Below are positions 1 to 5,914 of a stretch of 11,057 nt of DNA, piece by piece. The DNA comes from Planctomycetota bacterium (GTDB lineage: Bacteria; Planctomycetota; Phycisphaerae; WQYP01). The position numbers and the translations under genes are program-made. A model generated the notes under the pieces. It worked only from the letters and a program-made list of their open reading frames with translations, had not been told where the DNA came from and did no database searches. The stretch covers positions 1 to 11,057 of the forward strand of contig JAJZGH010000169.1 of assembly GCA_021798635.1 (NCBI GenBank), written 5' to 3'. Each line of letters starts with the position of its first letter. Position 1 is the first letter of the stretch.

Positions 1-2058
1 CAGAAAGTCGCCAAGCTTATCCAGAAAACTGGGCGTGGTCGTGATGCCTTTTAAGAACCACTTTATGATCTTGTTGTTAGAACTGCGGATGGCCTTGACC
101 AGATTTTTCGCCTCCTGCGTCGTCATCTCGGTTGGGCATATCCCGTGATCCGCAAGATATTTTTCGATTGCAGCCCTCACTGAGTTGTTATATGCGAAGT
201 GTTGCTTGGTGAAGTTCACATGGTAGGGAGCGTCCAATGTCGCTTCCTTGAAGACTCTAACGGCGGCCTGGCTGAAAGGTATCCGAGTGTCGTTGTCCAA
301 GTCATACAGACTCTGCGGGATGATGTGGTGCATCTGTAACCCCCAAGGATCCACCGCGTTCACCGGATTACTCATCACAAACTGATAGGTGTTCGCCCCG
401 TTGATATAGCCCGCGGGGTCTTGGTTGATCCAGCGGCCGAGGGATGGCGAGTAGTTGCGATTTCTTGCGTAGTACAAGCCGGTGACGGGATCCAGCGTCA
501 TACCTTGGTAGAGATTGTTTACAGCCAGTGTTTCTCCGGATGGCGTCGCGCTCCAGTCGGCGTTGAGAATCGTGGCGTTTCCGTAGGGGCTGTACACGTA
601 GCGCTGCTCAACGAACCATGCCGGGCCGGGGCCTAGGTTGGGCATGATCACCGCTACCGTATTCCAGTTCGCATCCTGCAAGAAATATTTCCGCCCTTCG
701 AGTACGGTATATCCACCACCCCATGGGTCTTGGAGAATTGCCGCATCGATGTAAGCTGCGCTCCAGACGATTTGCGATGTCACATTGTTGGTGGCGGTGC
801 CATTGGTGCGAATCTCGATCTGCTGCCAGTTGGCGTCGTAATAGAGATAGTTGGTGGTCCCGGCAGCGGTGCCAGGACCGCCAAGCGGATACGATTCGGT
901 TACACGGTACCCCATGGCGTTGTACGTATATTGAGCGACGATCTGGCCAGCGTAGTCCTTGACCGCTACGAGCCTGTTCCAGGCGTCATACACTAAAGTG
1001 GCATCGCCCCCTGCTCCCTGGATGGTTAACTCCATGGAAACTGCGTTTCCATTTCCATCGTACGTTGGGGCGGTGCCGCCACTGACGGATGTAGTCTGAT
1101 TCTGTGCATTGGCGGTTTGGGTCTGTGTGTTGCCATAGATGGTATGCGAATTCCAATTGCCTTGTGAATCCAAAGTCCAGCTTTGGTAGGCCGCGCCACC
1201 CAGTGTGCTGCTGCCTAATCTGTTGAGCGGATCGTAGGTAAAGGTTTGCGAGTACGCGGCGTCGAGCAGATTGTTTTCGGATGTCACATTTGCATTTGCA
1301 TCATAGGAATACGTGAAATTGTCCGTTGATTGGCCGGTCGAGGCATTGACCCAGTTCTGATTCACAACTCGGCCGAACCGGTCCAGGCCGATGTATTGGT
1401 CTCCACCGGAGCCGATGCTGCCGGCGGAGCCGAGGTATGTCAGATTAATATTCGTCTGCGGATGATTCCGGGCGACAATCGTTGACAGGCCAAGATAACT
1501 GTATTGTTCCAGCACCTGTCCCGCGTCGCCGGAATTAGCACCGTCACTGATGGAATCCAATCGGCCGATGGCGTTATCCAAGGCGCTATTCAGGTTTGTA
1601 CCTGAATAGTTGTAATCAATTGTTCTGCCGTTGGGATAGACCATGCTTGCCAACCTCGAACCATTCGATGGACTGGTGTAATCATACTGCACATACGGCG
1701 TGCTGCCCACATCCACCACTCCGCTGACGGCCTGATACTGGAAGGCCAACTGGCCCAGGCCGTTGTATATGTTTTCGACCTGATTGACAATCTGTGTGCC
1801 CGCCGTGTCCGCATAGCTGGTGTACGAAATCGCACCCGTGATGGGCCAAACATTCAAATCGAGATCGCACGACGACATTATCGCGGCGATCCGCGGCTGC
1901 CGATCGTTGACATCCATGTCCGCAAAGCGGCTTGATCGTTCGCGGAGATGCGAAGCGCAGGATGCGCCCCCGGCATCAGCGCTCCGGGTGCGCGCAGGGC
2001 GGGAATTTCTCACCCACCTGCGAGCATGCGGCACCGAAATTGTATCACATATTGACAT
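1..2058 (-). CDS. 5'-truncated Rhs-family protein with C-terminal HNH/AHH-type nuclease toxin (partial, runs off the left edge)
   Basis: One frame stays open from an ATG at 2058 down to base 1, at least 686 codons, with no stop in the window. Homology to Rhs/YD-repeat proteins is recognisable only from about base 1850: repeated Y-x-Y-D and T-Y-D-P-L-N-R-L units, then the core end with G-L-Y-Y-A-R-N-R-N-Y-S-P, G-R-W-I-N-Q-D-P and D-P-W-G-L at about residue 574. The variable tail starts with Q-M-H-H-I-I-P-Q (His577/His578) and continues with K-Q-H-F-A-Y-N-N-S-V. This fits the AHH branch of the HNH/endonuclease VII superfamily, whose members are DNA-cleaving toxins in contact-dependent systems. 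The first 65-70 residues look like read-through of non-coding DNA, and the N-terminal delivery region and most of the Rhs shell are absent. It is therefore probably an orphan tip or pseudogene, not an expressed full toxin. Its immunity gene would lie left of base 1. The toxin class is moderately sure; expression is doubtful. Confidence 0.75.
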   Translation of the reverse strand, partial: MSICDTISVPHARRWVRNSRPARTRSADAGGASCASHLRERSSRFADMDVNDRQPRIAAIMSSCDLDLNVWPITGAISYTSYADTAGTQIVNQVENIYNGLGQLAFQYQAVSGVVDVGSTPYVQYDYTSPSNGSRLASMVYPNGRTIDYNYSGTNLNSALDNAIGRLDSISDGANSGDAGQVLEQYSYLGLSTIVARNHPQTNINLTYLGSAGSIGSGGDQYIGLDRFGRVVNQNWVNASTGQSTDNFTYSYDANANVTSENNLLDAAYSQTFTYDPLNRLGSSTLGGAAYQSWTLDSQGNWNSHTIYGNTQTQTANAQNQTTSVSGGTAPTYDGNGNAVSMELTIQGAGGDATLVYDAWNRLVAVKDYAGQIVAQYTYNAMGYRVTESYPLGGPGTAAGTTNYLYYDANWQQIEIRTNGTATNNVTSQIVWSAAYIDAAILQDPWGGGYTVLEGRKYFLQDANWNTVAVIMPNLGPGPAWFVEQRYVYSPYGNATILNADWSATPSGETLAVNNLYQGMTLDPVTGLYYARNRNYSPSLGRWINQDPAGYINGANTYQFVMSNPVNAVDPWGLQMHHIIPQSLYDLDNDTRIPFSQAAVRVFKEATLDAPYHVNFTKQHFAYNNSVRAAIEKYLADHGICPTEMTTQEAKNLVKAIRSSNNKIIKWFLKGITTTPSFLDKLGDFL
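347..508. repeat. Direct repeat copy 1: conserved end of the Rhs core
   Basis: This segment aligns without gaps to 3277-3438 (offset 2930). By hand I count about 25 mismatches in 162 bp, with an exact 29-bp stretch at 452-480. It encodes the last 54 residues of the Rhs core, just before the toxin tail. Such a shared segment is where recombination could exchange toxin tips. Confidence 0.85.
2039..2047 (-). promoter_or_regulatory. Possible extended -10 element reading into the truncated Rhs frame
   Basis: On the minus strand TGATACAAT fits TGn plus a -10 hexamer (TACAAT). No convincing -35 lies 16-18 bp upstream. It is downstream of the ATG at 2058, so a transcript from here would have to use a later start such as the ATG at 1917. 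Weak call. Confidence 0.2.
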
Positions 2059-2123
2059 AAAACCATATCATCTAGCCGTTGGACAACCGGCAAATCATCC
2101 CTTATCGTGAACATTAGCTCCTT

Positions 2124-2220
2124 CACAATTCGTTGGGGCGCTTCATCCCAACCAAATGTGCTCTACTGCTCGACTTTCTGAATTCAACTGCTCTATTGGG
2201 CACCATCACAATTCGTTGGG
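2124..2220. repeat. Three-arm inverted/direct repeat, attC-like
   Basis: Arm A (2124-2137) and arm C (2207-2220) are identical: CACAATTCGTTGGG. Arm B (2147-2160, CCCAACCAAATGTG) is their reverse complement with 2 mismatches in 14. A and B can form a hairpin with a 9-nt loop, and B and C a larger palindrome of about 76 bp. The C end reads GTTGGGC, the integron attC R' consensus (GTTRRRY), and B starts with TCCCAAC, one base off RYYYAAC. The element fills the gap between the immunity-like gene and the next Rhs fragment. It could equally be a small palindromic repeat of another kind. Confidence 0.45.
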
Positions 2221-2238
2221 CCTCTATAGGCCTCTATA
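2219..2238. repeat. 10-bp tandem duplication next to the immunity gene stop
   Basis: GGCCTCTATA occurs twice in a row and directly abuts the stop codon at 2239-2241. It follows arm C of the palindromic element with a 2-bp overlap. This may be a small slippage product. Confidence 0.6.
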
Positions 2239-2709
2239 TCAATCCTCCTCCGGGAGAAAGCCCAAGTCAAGCGAATCTTTGAGCGGCGGCTCGGGTTCAT
2301 TTACGCCGTCATGAACAATTACCTCAAGTGATGCATCCATCTCAGCTAATCGCTTCACCAGTCCAGCGTCGCAATAGATTACATAACCCTTTCCGCAGTC
2401 GTTTATATGGCACCTGATTGACACCTCGCATCTACCGGCTAATTGCTTGAGCCGCTCCGGCATGGGTCTTATTCTGTCGAGGAACCGGACAACATGCGCT
2501 GACATCATCAGGCTGCCACGTGAAATAGCGTCCTTCTGCCATGCGTTTCGCTTAAAAGTATGCCCGGGGGTACGGAACGCTCCCTTCGTATGGGTAAATG
2601 TCGGCACCACCCCCAGCAGGCGCGTCAACTGGTCGGGGTTCATCGGATAATCCAAAATACAAATACGAAGGATGAATTCCGTATCCCTTTGGGTCTCTAC
2701 TACAGCCAT
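2239..2709 (-). CDS. DUF4279-like protein, candidate immunity protein
   Basis: The protein has 156 residues from the ATG at 2709. I prefer this start because GAGAGGA lies 6 nt upstream; a GTG at 2745 in the same frame would overlap the toxin stop as GTGA. The sequence is soluble, with no signal peptide or membrane segment. An early strand (E-F-I-L-R-I-C-I-L) leads to N-P-D-Q-L-T-R-L-L-G-V-V-P-T-F-T and then K-R-N-A-W, a helix around R-F-L-D-R-I-R-P-M-P-E-R-L-K-Q-L, a strand pair C-E-V-S-I-R-C-H-I, and an acidic tail. This order of elements resembles the DUF4279 family as I remember it, whose members often sit beside polymorphic toxins. The position directly after a toxin tip is the usual place for the cognate immunity gene. 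Function is inferred from context, and no partner binding can be read from sequence. Confidence 0.65.
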   Translation of the reverse strand: MAVVETQRDTEFILRICILDYPMNPDQLTRLLGVVPTFTHTKGAFRTPGHTFKRNAWQKDAISRGSLMMSAHVVRFLDRIRPMPERLKQLAGRCEVSIRCHINDCGKGYVIYCDAGLVKRLAEMDASLEVIVHDGVNEPEPPLKDSLDLGFLPEED

Positions 2710-2715
2710 GGTTAG

Positions 2716-2722
2716 TCCTCTC
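2716..2722 (-). promoter_or_regulatory. Ribosome binding site deciding the immunity-gene start
   Basis: GAGAGGA is placed 6 nt before the ATG at 2709. The alternative GTG at 2745 has nothing comparable, but its 4-bp overlap with the toxin stop would give translational coupling, so both starts remain possible. Confidence 0.6.
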
Positions 2723-2741
2723 GATATTATAAGAAAGCCCG

Positions 2742-3638
2742 TCACCTCGGCAATGTTCCAACCTGCTGGGGCTCGCCCGTTCCACCCGTACCCAGGACGT
2801 AAACATCCCCGCTGTCGGGATCGACATAAATATTGAACCGCGAGGGCGGATTAAAGCCGTTTTGGCCCTTTAGGTCTTCGGCATTACGATACCCAAGTTT
2901 TTCGGCAACTTTGTTCGCTTGCGAAGGGTCCACTTTCTTAAGATTACCCTTGTTCGGCCCCTTCGGGCTGCCGGAGGCGGAGCAACTGCCGCCACGCGCA
3001 CCGGGTTTTGTTTTCGGGGCGGGCTCATTTTTTGCGGCCATCGCGGTACGCAGCGCCATTCGAGCAGCGGTCTGCGCTGCCTTCTGCGCCAGTTCCTGAC
3101 TGGCGGTCTGCTGCGCAATCTGTTCGGCCGTCAAATCAGCTGCGGTCCCGCCTGCAATCTCGCCTGCCCCGATAATGCCACCTGAGGCGAAATCGGCAAG
3201 TGGGTCCTCGGGCCCCAGAAGCAGGAGGTTAACCGCGCCCGCCCCGGCCCAGTAGTACCAGGCAAGCAGACCTGATGGATCCACTGCGTTCACCGGATTA
3301 CCCATCGCGAACTGATACGTATTGGCCCCGTTGATATAACCCGCAGGATCCTGATTTATCCACCGGCCAAGCGCCGGCGAATAGTTGCGATTTCTTGCGT
3401 AGTACAAGCCAGTCACCGAATCCAGCGTCATGCCCTGGGATGCGCAGCGCTCAATAACCAATGAATAATGAGTAATGAATAAATCATCGGAACTTCCGCA
3501 TTTTTGATCCGTGATCCGTGGTCTTTGAAGAATGCAAACGTCCACAGATTTCCCGGATTCCGCGGATTGAGTGCCGCGACATTTGCTGCTTCGTGTCGTG
3601 GTGTTTTTGTGGCGAGGTTTTTCGTCCAGCGCGACCAT
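2742..3638 (-). CDS. Orphan Rhs tip with Ntox33-like C-terminal toxin candidate
   Basis: The open frame has 298 codons. Only residues from about 68 on look like protein: Met70 begins M-T-L-D-S-V-T-G-L-Y-Y-A-R-N-R, and the Rhs core end runs to D-P-S-G-L at residue 124. The next part (125-200) is hydrophobic and then Ala-rich (L-A-W-Y-Y-W-A-G-A-G, Q-T-A-S-Q-E-L-A-Q-K-A-A-Q), typical of a pre-toxin linker. A basic Gly/Ser/Pro stretch follows, and then the last 80 residues with A-E-D-L-K-G-Q, S-R-F-N-I-Y-V-D-P-D-S-G-D-V-Y-V and G-G-T-G-E-P. That ending resembles polymorphic toxin type 33 (Ntox33, predicted RNase), but this is recall, not a search. Residues 1-67 are translated from short tandem repeats and are probably not genuine. 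It overlaps the next gene's possible GTG start by 3 bp. This is most likely a silent or displaced cassette; an internal start at 3431 is possible. Confidence 0.65.
   Translation of the reverse strand: MVALDEKPRHKNTTTRSSKCRGTQSAESGKSVDVCILQRPRITDQKCGSSDDLFITHYSLVIERCASQGMTLDSVTGLYYARNRNYSPALGRWINQDPAGYINGANTYQFAMGNPVNAVDPSGLLAWYYWAGAGAVNLLLLGPEDPLADFASGGIIGAGEIAGGTAADLTAEQIAQQTASQELAQKAAQTAARMALRTAMAAKNEPAPKTKPGARGGSCSASGSPKGPNKGNLKKVDPSQANKVAEKLGYRNAEDLKGQNGFNPPSRFNIYVDPDSGDVYVLGTGGTGEPQQVGTLPR
3277..3438. repeat. Direct repeat copy 2: conserved end of the Rhs core
   Basis: Partner of 347-508. Homology stops abruptly at 3438, where the Rhs coding sequence gives way to the short tandem repeats. 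On the other side it ends where the toxin-specific tail begins. Confidence 0.85.
3449..3568. repeat. Cluster of short-period degenerate tandem repeats
   Basis: Three runs are visible on the plus strand. Five 7-mers of GAATAAT type lie at 3449-3483 (GCTCAAT, AACCAAT, GAATAAT, GAGTAAT, GAATAAA). Two exact GATCCGT copies lie at 3506-3519. Three 9-mers ending in GATT lie at 3542-3568 (CCACAGATT, TCCCGGATT, CCGCGGATT). They begin 11 bp after Rhs homology ends. The stretch 3569-3736 holds no gene that I can support. Confidence 0.6.
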
Positions 3639-3736
3639 GTGTCACTCCGACCGCTCTGATTATTGATCAGTATTCCGGGGCCATTTTAACCGATTCTTTC
3701 ACAGTTAGCCGGGCCTCCACGCTACTTGCGATTGAA

Positions 3737-3808
3737 AGCGGGCGATGGGACTCGAACCCACAACAGCCAGCTTGGAAGGCTGGCGCTCTGCCATTGAGCT
3801 ACGCCCGC
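3737..3808 (-). tRNA. tRNA-Gly (anticodon TCC)
   Basis: A 72-nt cloverleaf reads on the minus strand. The acceptor GCGGGCG pairs with CGCCCGC, and the discriminator is T. The D arm is GCTCAATGGCAGAGC, the anticodon stem CCAGC/GCTGG encloses the loop CTTCCAA, and the T arm contains GTGGGTTCGAGTCCCAT. The 3' CCA is not encoded, so it must be added after transcription. No copy of its 3' end occurs elsewhere in the window, so no attachment-site pair is visible here. Confidence 0.95.
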
Positions 3809-3820
3809 GATAGGCGTTTG

Positions 3821-3829
3821 ATTATAACA
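3821..3829 (-). promoter_or_regulatory. Extended -10 promoter of tRNA-Gly
   Basis: TGTTATAAT on the minus strand is a perfect TGn-TATAAT. It ends 12 nt before the first tRNA base. No good -35 hexamer lies at 16-18 bp, which suits an extended -10 promoter. Confidence 0.65.
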
Positions 3830-3854
3830 GTAAAAATGGAAAACGCACCAGTGC

Positions 3855-3884
3855 TTCTCACCTTCTTGTAACCTTCTTTTAACC
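3855..3884. repeat. Three 11-bp phased repeats, Pho-box-like, upstream of tRNA-Gly
   Basis: On the plus strand TTCTCACC, TTGTAACC and TTTTAACC start at 3855, 3866 and 3877, separated by TTC each time. An 8+3 spacing with a T-T-A-A-C-C core is the layout of cyanobacterial-type Pho boxes. The array lies 26 bp upstream of the tRNA-Gly -10 element and downstream of the esterase stop. The rest of 3830-4005 shows no gene. Confidence 0.4.
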
Positions 3885-4005
3885 GGCAGCCCTGCGGCGG
3901 TAGTTGGGCGTTGGCGGCCGATGAATCCTGATTTGAGGGCGTGGAAGCGCTCGAGAGTTAACGCGCTGAATTTCCGGAGGTTATAAATCGCCCCTTGAAA
4001 CTTCT

Positions 4006-5760
4006 TCAATTTTTAGTGGGCGAATTCGAATACCGCCAGGAATGTGTGTCCGCCCCTTTTGGTGCTGTCGCAAGCATGTGGCGCACCATTTCGGGAATTT
4101 CCCGCAAGGGGGCGGTCAGGGCACTTCGCGAAGCGGACATTTTCGGACCGCCGCCCCACCATCCGTGTGGTTGCAGCGGGCCATACTCAAAGGTTCCGCT
4201 GACATGCGGATGATGCGTAGTGGCGAGAAATTTCTGGAGCATCTCTACCGCGTTATTGAGATAAAATGTATCCATCGTGCCCACGGTCAGGTGAAGTTTG
4301 CCTTTCAGTTGCGGCCCCACCGTACTCCAGTGCGTTTTGAGATAGTGACATAGATCATAGTGATTCCGCCAGTACTGCGCCGTCGTTGCATTCATCCGCC
4401 CCGTCAAGGGATTCCATATCGGGGCGGGATAGCCGTTTTTTCCGACGGGTCCGAACACAGCCTGCCAAGCGTCAAACTGCCGTGAGGACCGTCCCTTAGA
4501 TCCTAAAACGCGTTCCCGCAGCATCTCGCGAGCCATGGTCGTGATGACGGATCCATTGGTGCGCCGTGCGGCGGGTCGGGGCACACGCGAAAACGGCCCG
4601 AGCCTCCAGAAGGCATTGCGATCCCGGTAAATATCAACCGCCATAAACGCGTGAAAATCAACCGGATCGGGACACGCCACCCACGCTCCATTAAATTCGC
4701 GCGGATAAAATATCTGCGTAGCCAGAGCTTCCCAGCCGCCGGTTGAATACCCATAAAGCGCCCGTGCCCAGCCGCGCCCGATCCCGCGATATTTCTTTTC
4801 CACAAAGGGGATCAACTCATGGACAATCGCGTCCCCGTAAGGCCCCACATTCGCGGAATTTACGCCATAACAATCATCATAATACGGGTTGGCGCTTTGA
4901 ATAATCAGGATCAGCACATGCGGCAATTTCCCGGACTTCCACGCCTCATAGAAGCGATACTCATAGCGCTGCCGCACGGCCGCGGAGGTGATTGAGTTTC
5001 CGGGCGGCGCAGTGATGGCCATGGAAATCGGAACCGCAAAATTGCGCTGAAAATGTCCTTCATAAATAATCAGGGGGTAATGCGCCTTGGGGTGCGAGTA
5101 CCAGCCCGATGGCAGTTGCACCATGCCGCCCAGGTACATCGGCCGGCCCCAGAAGCGGCTTAGTAGCGGGCTTTCGATACGAAAACGCTTGAGATAGCGG
5201 GTGCCATGCAAAACCGGCAGAGGCTTAATGACATGCCTTAACACCAGATGAACCGTACCGCCGCGCGCCGGATTCAGATATATCCGCCGGGGTGTACTGT
5301 ACAGATTGCCCGGCTTGCGGTTCCATTGCTGGCCTTCGCCTTCATCCATGGGTAACTTGAGCACCGCCCCGTCGGCCATGTGAAAGGTGGTGTATACATT
5401 GAACAGCGCCTGTATATTGTAATTCCCTGCGGGAAGTTCCCGTATGTTTTTGATCGGATAACCCAGCGAATGATTGTTGATGATTTCCGGCGTTCCGGGC
5501 TTCCACTGGTTGCACTGATGCCCAAAAATCTCCGCGGTCCGCACGCTGTCATTGACCGAAAATCGCGGTTGGCCCCCGCGGTTGGCTGAGATAATCACAT
5601 AAAGCCGCCCCTGCAGCGGGCCAGCCCGCAATGCCAACGGGAATGTCACCGCAACTCGCAGGGGCGTTGCGGCGCGTATGCCGACGCATGTCAAAGCTAA
5701 TACGAGCGTCAGTGCACCGACAAAAATAGACGGATGAAATCGCGCGATATTCATTTTCAT
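4006..5760 (-). CDS. Secreted alpha/beta-hydrolase, putative esterase (esterase D/enterochelin esterase-like)
   Basis: The protein has 584 residues from the ATG at 5760, which has an AGG 5 nt upstream and opens a classical signal peptide (M-K-M-N-I-A-R, then a hydrophobic core F-V-G-A-L-T-L-V-L-A-L, cleavage near R-A-A). The open frame reaches further up to 5850, but those 30 residues precede the signal peptide and are unlikely. An N-terminal beta-rich domain (about 35-200) is followed by the hydrolase fold. The nucleophile elbow is G-Y-S-T-G-G with Ser339, the acid is Asp497 in V-G-T-M-D, and the base is His532 in Q-P-H-G-W, giving a complete Ser-Asp-His triad in family order. Members of PF00756 hydrolyse ester bonds of varied substrates, from acyl-carbohydrates to siderophores; the substrate here cannot be read. 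It lies downstream of the O-antigen ligase on the same strand with a 149-bp gap, so an operon is possible but not shown. Confidence 0.85.
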   Translation of the reverse strand: MKMNIARFHPSIFVGALTLVLALTCVGIRAATPLRVAVTFPLALRAGPLQGRLYVIISANRGGQPRFSVNDSVRTAEIFGHQCNQWKPGTPEIINNHSLGYPIKNIRELPAGNYNIQALFNVYTTFHMADGAVLKLPMDEGEGQQWNRKPGNLYSTPRRIYLNPARGGTVHLVLRHVIKPLPVLHGTRYLKRFRIESPLLSRFWGRPMYLGGMVQLPSGWYSHPKAHYPLIIYEGHFQRNFAVPISMAITAPPGNSITSAAVRQRYEYRFYEAWKSGKLPHVLILIIQSANPYYDDCYGVNSANVGPYGDAIVHELIPFVEKKYRGIGRGWARALYGYSTGGWEALATQIFYPREFNGAWVACPDPVDFHAFMAVDIYRDRNAFWRLGPFSRVPRPAARRTNGSVITTMAREMLRERVLGSKGRSSRQFDAWQAVFGPVGKNGYPAPIWNPLTGRMNATTAQYWRNHYDLCHYLKTHWSTVGPQLKGKLHLTVGTMDTFYLNNAVEMLQKFLATTHHPHVSGTFEYGPLQPHGWWGGGPKMSASRSALTAPLREIPEMVRHMLATAPKGADTHSWRYSNSPTKN

Positions 5761-5765
5761 TTTTT

Positions 5766-5769
5766 CCTG
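5766..5769 (-). promoter_or_regulatory. Ribosome binding site of the esterase gene
   Basis: CAGG lies 5 nt before the ATG at 5760. It supports the start that yields a signal peptide over the upstream in-frame start at 5850. Confidence 0.5.
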
Positions 5770-5779
5770 TGATAGGGAC

Positions 5780-5902
5780 CAATCCAGAGGAAACGCGGCT
5801 GCCGGGATAAGTGCCGCCATAAATGGATCCATCGGCACCGGCCACCACATCCCAGATCAGAGATTCTATTGGCCATACCCAGCCGAGATTCTCAAACGTC
5901 AT
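5780..5902 (-). pseudogene. Possible N-terminal remnant of a beta-propeller-like gene
   Basis: A frame starts at the ATG at 5902 and reads M-T-F-E-N-L-G-W-V-W-P-I-E-S-L-I-W-D-V-V, then A-G-A-D-G-S-I-Y-G-G-T-Y-P-G-S-R. The A-G-A-D-G-x-I-Y-G-G-T-Y-P stretch looks like a blade of a propeller repeat protein. It stays open to 5549, but beyond about residue 42 it runs into the esterase signal-peptide region in another frame. It is therefore read as a broken gene of about 40 codons between ligase and esterase. The alternative is a leader peptide for the esterase. Family assignment is weak. Confidence 0.35.
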
Positions 5903-5908
5903 CTCCCT

Positions 5909-5914
5909 ATTATA
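5909..5914 (-). promoter_or_regulatory. TATAAT -10 element overlapping the ligase stop codon
   Basis: A perfect TATAAT on the minus strand overlaps the TAA stop of the O-antigen ligase gene. The spacer AGGGAG (6 nt) leads straight to the ATG at 5902, which would suit a leaderless transcript. It could alternatively serve the esterase with a 5' leader of about 140 nt. No clear -35 is seen. Confidence 0.4.

Noticed and set aside
2052..2057. Perfect TTGACA on the plus strand
   Set aside because: No -10 hexamer lies 16-18 bp downstream and no plus-strand gene follows.
3518..3871. 117-codon plus-strand frame and a 95-codon minus-strand frame across 3722-4009
   Set aside because: Both run through the tRNA-Gly gene and have no protein-like features elsewhere.
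5761..5850. 30-residue N-terminal extension of the esterase frame up to an ATG at 5850
   Set aside because: The ATG at 5760 begins a standard signal peptide and has an AGG 5 nt upstream; the extension would bury the signal.
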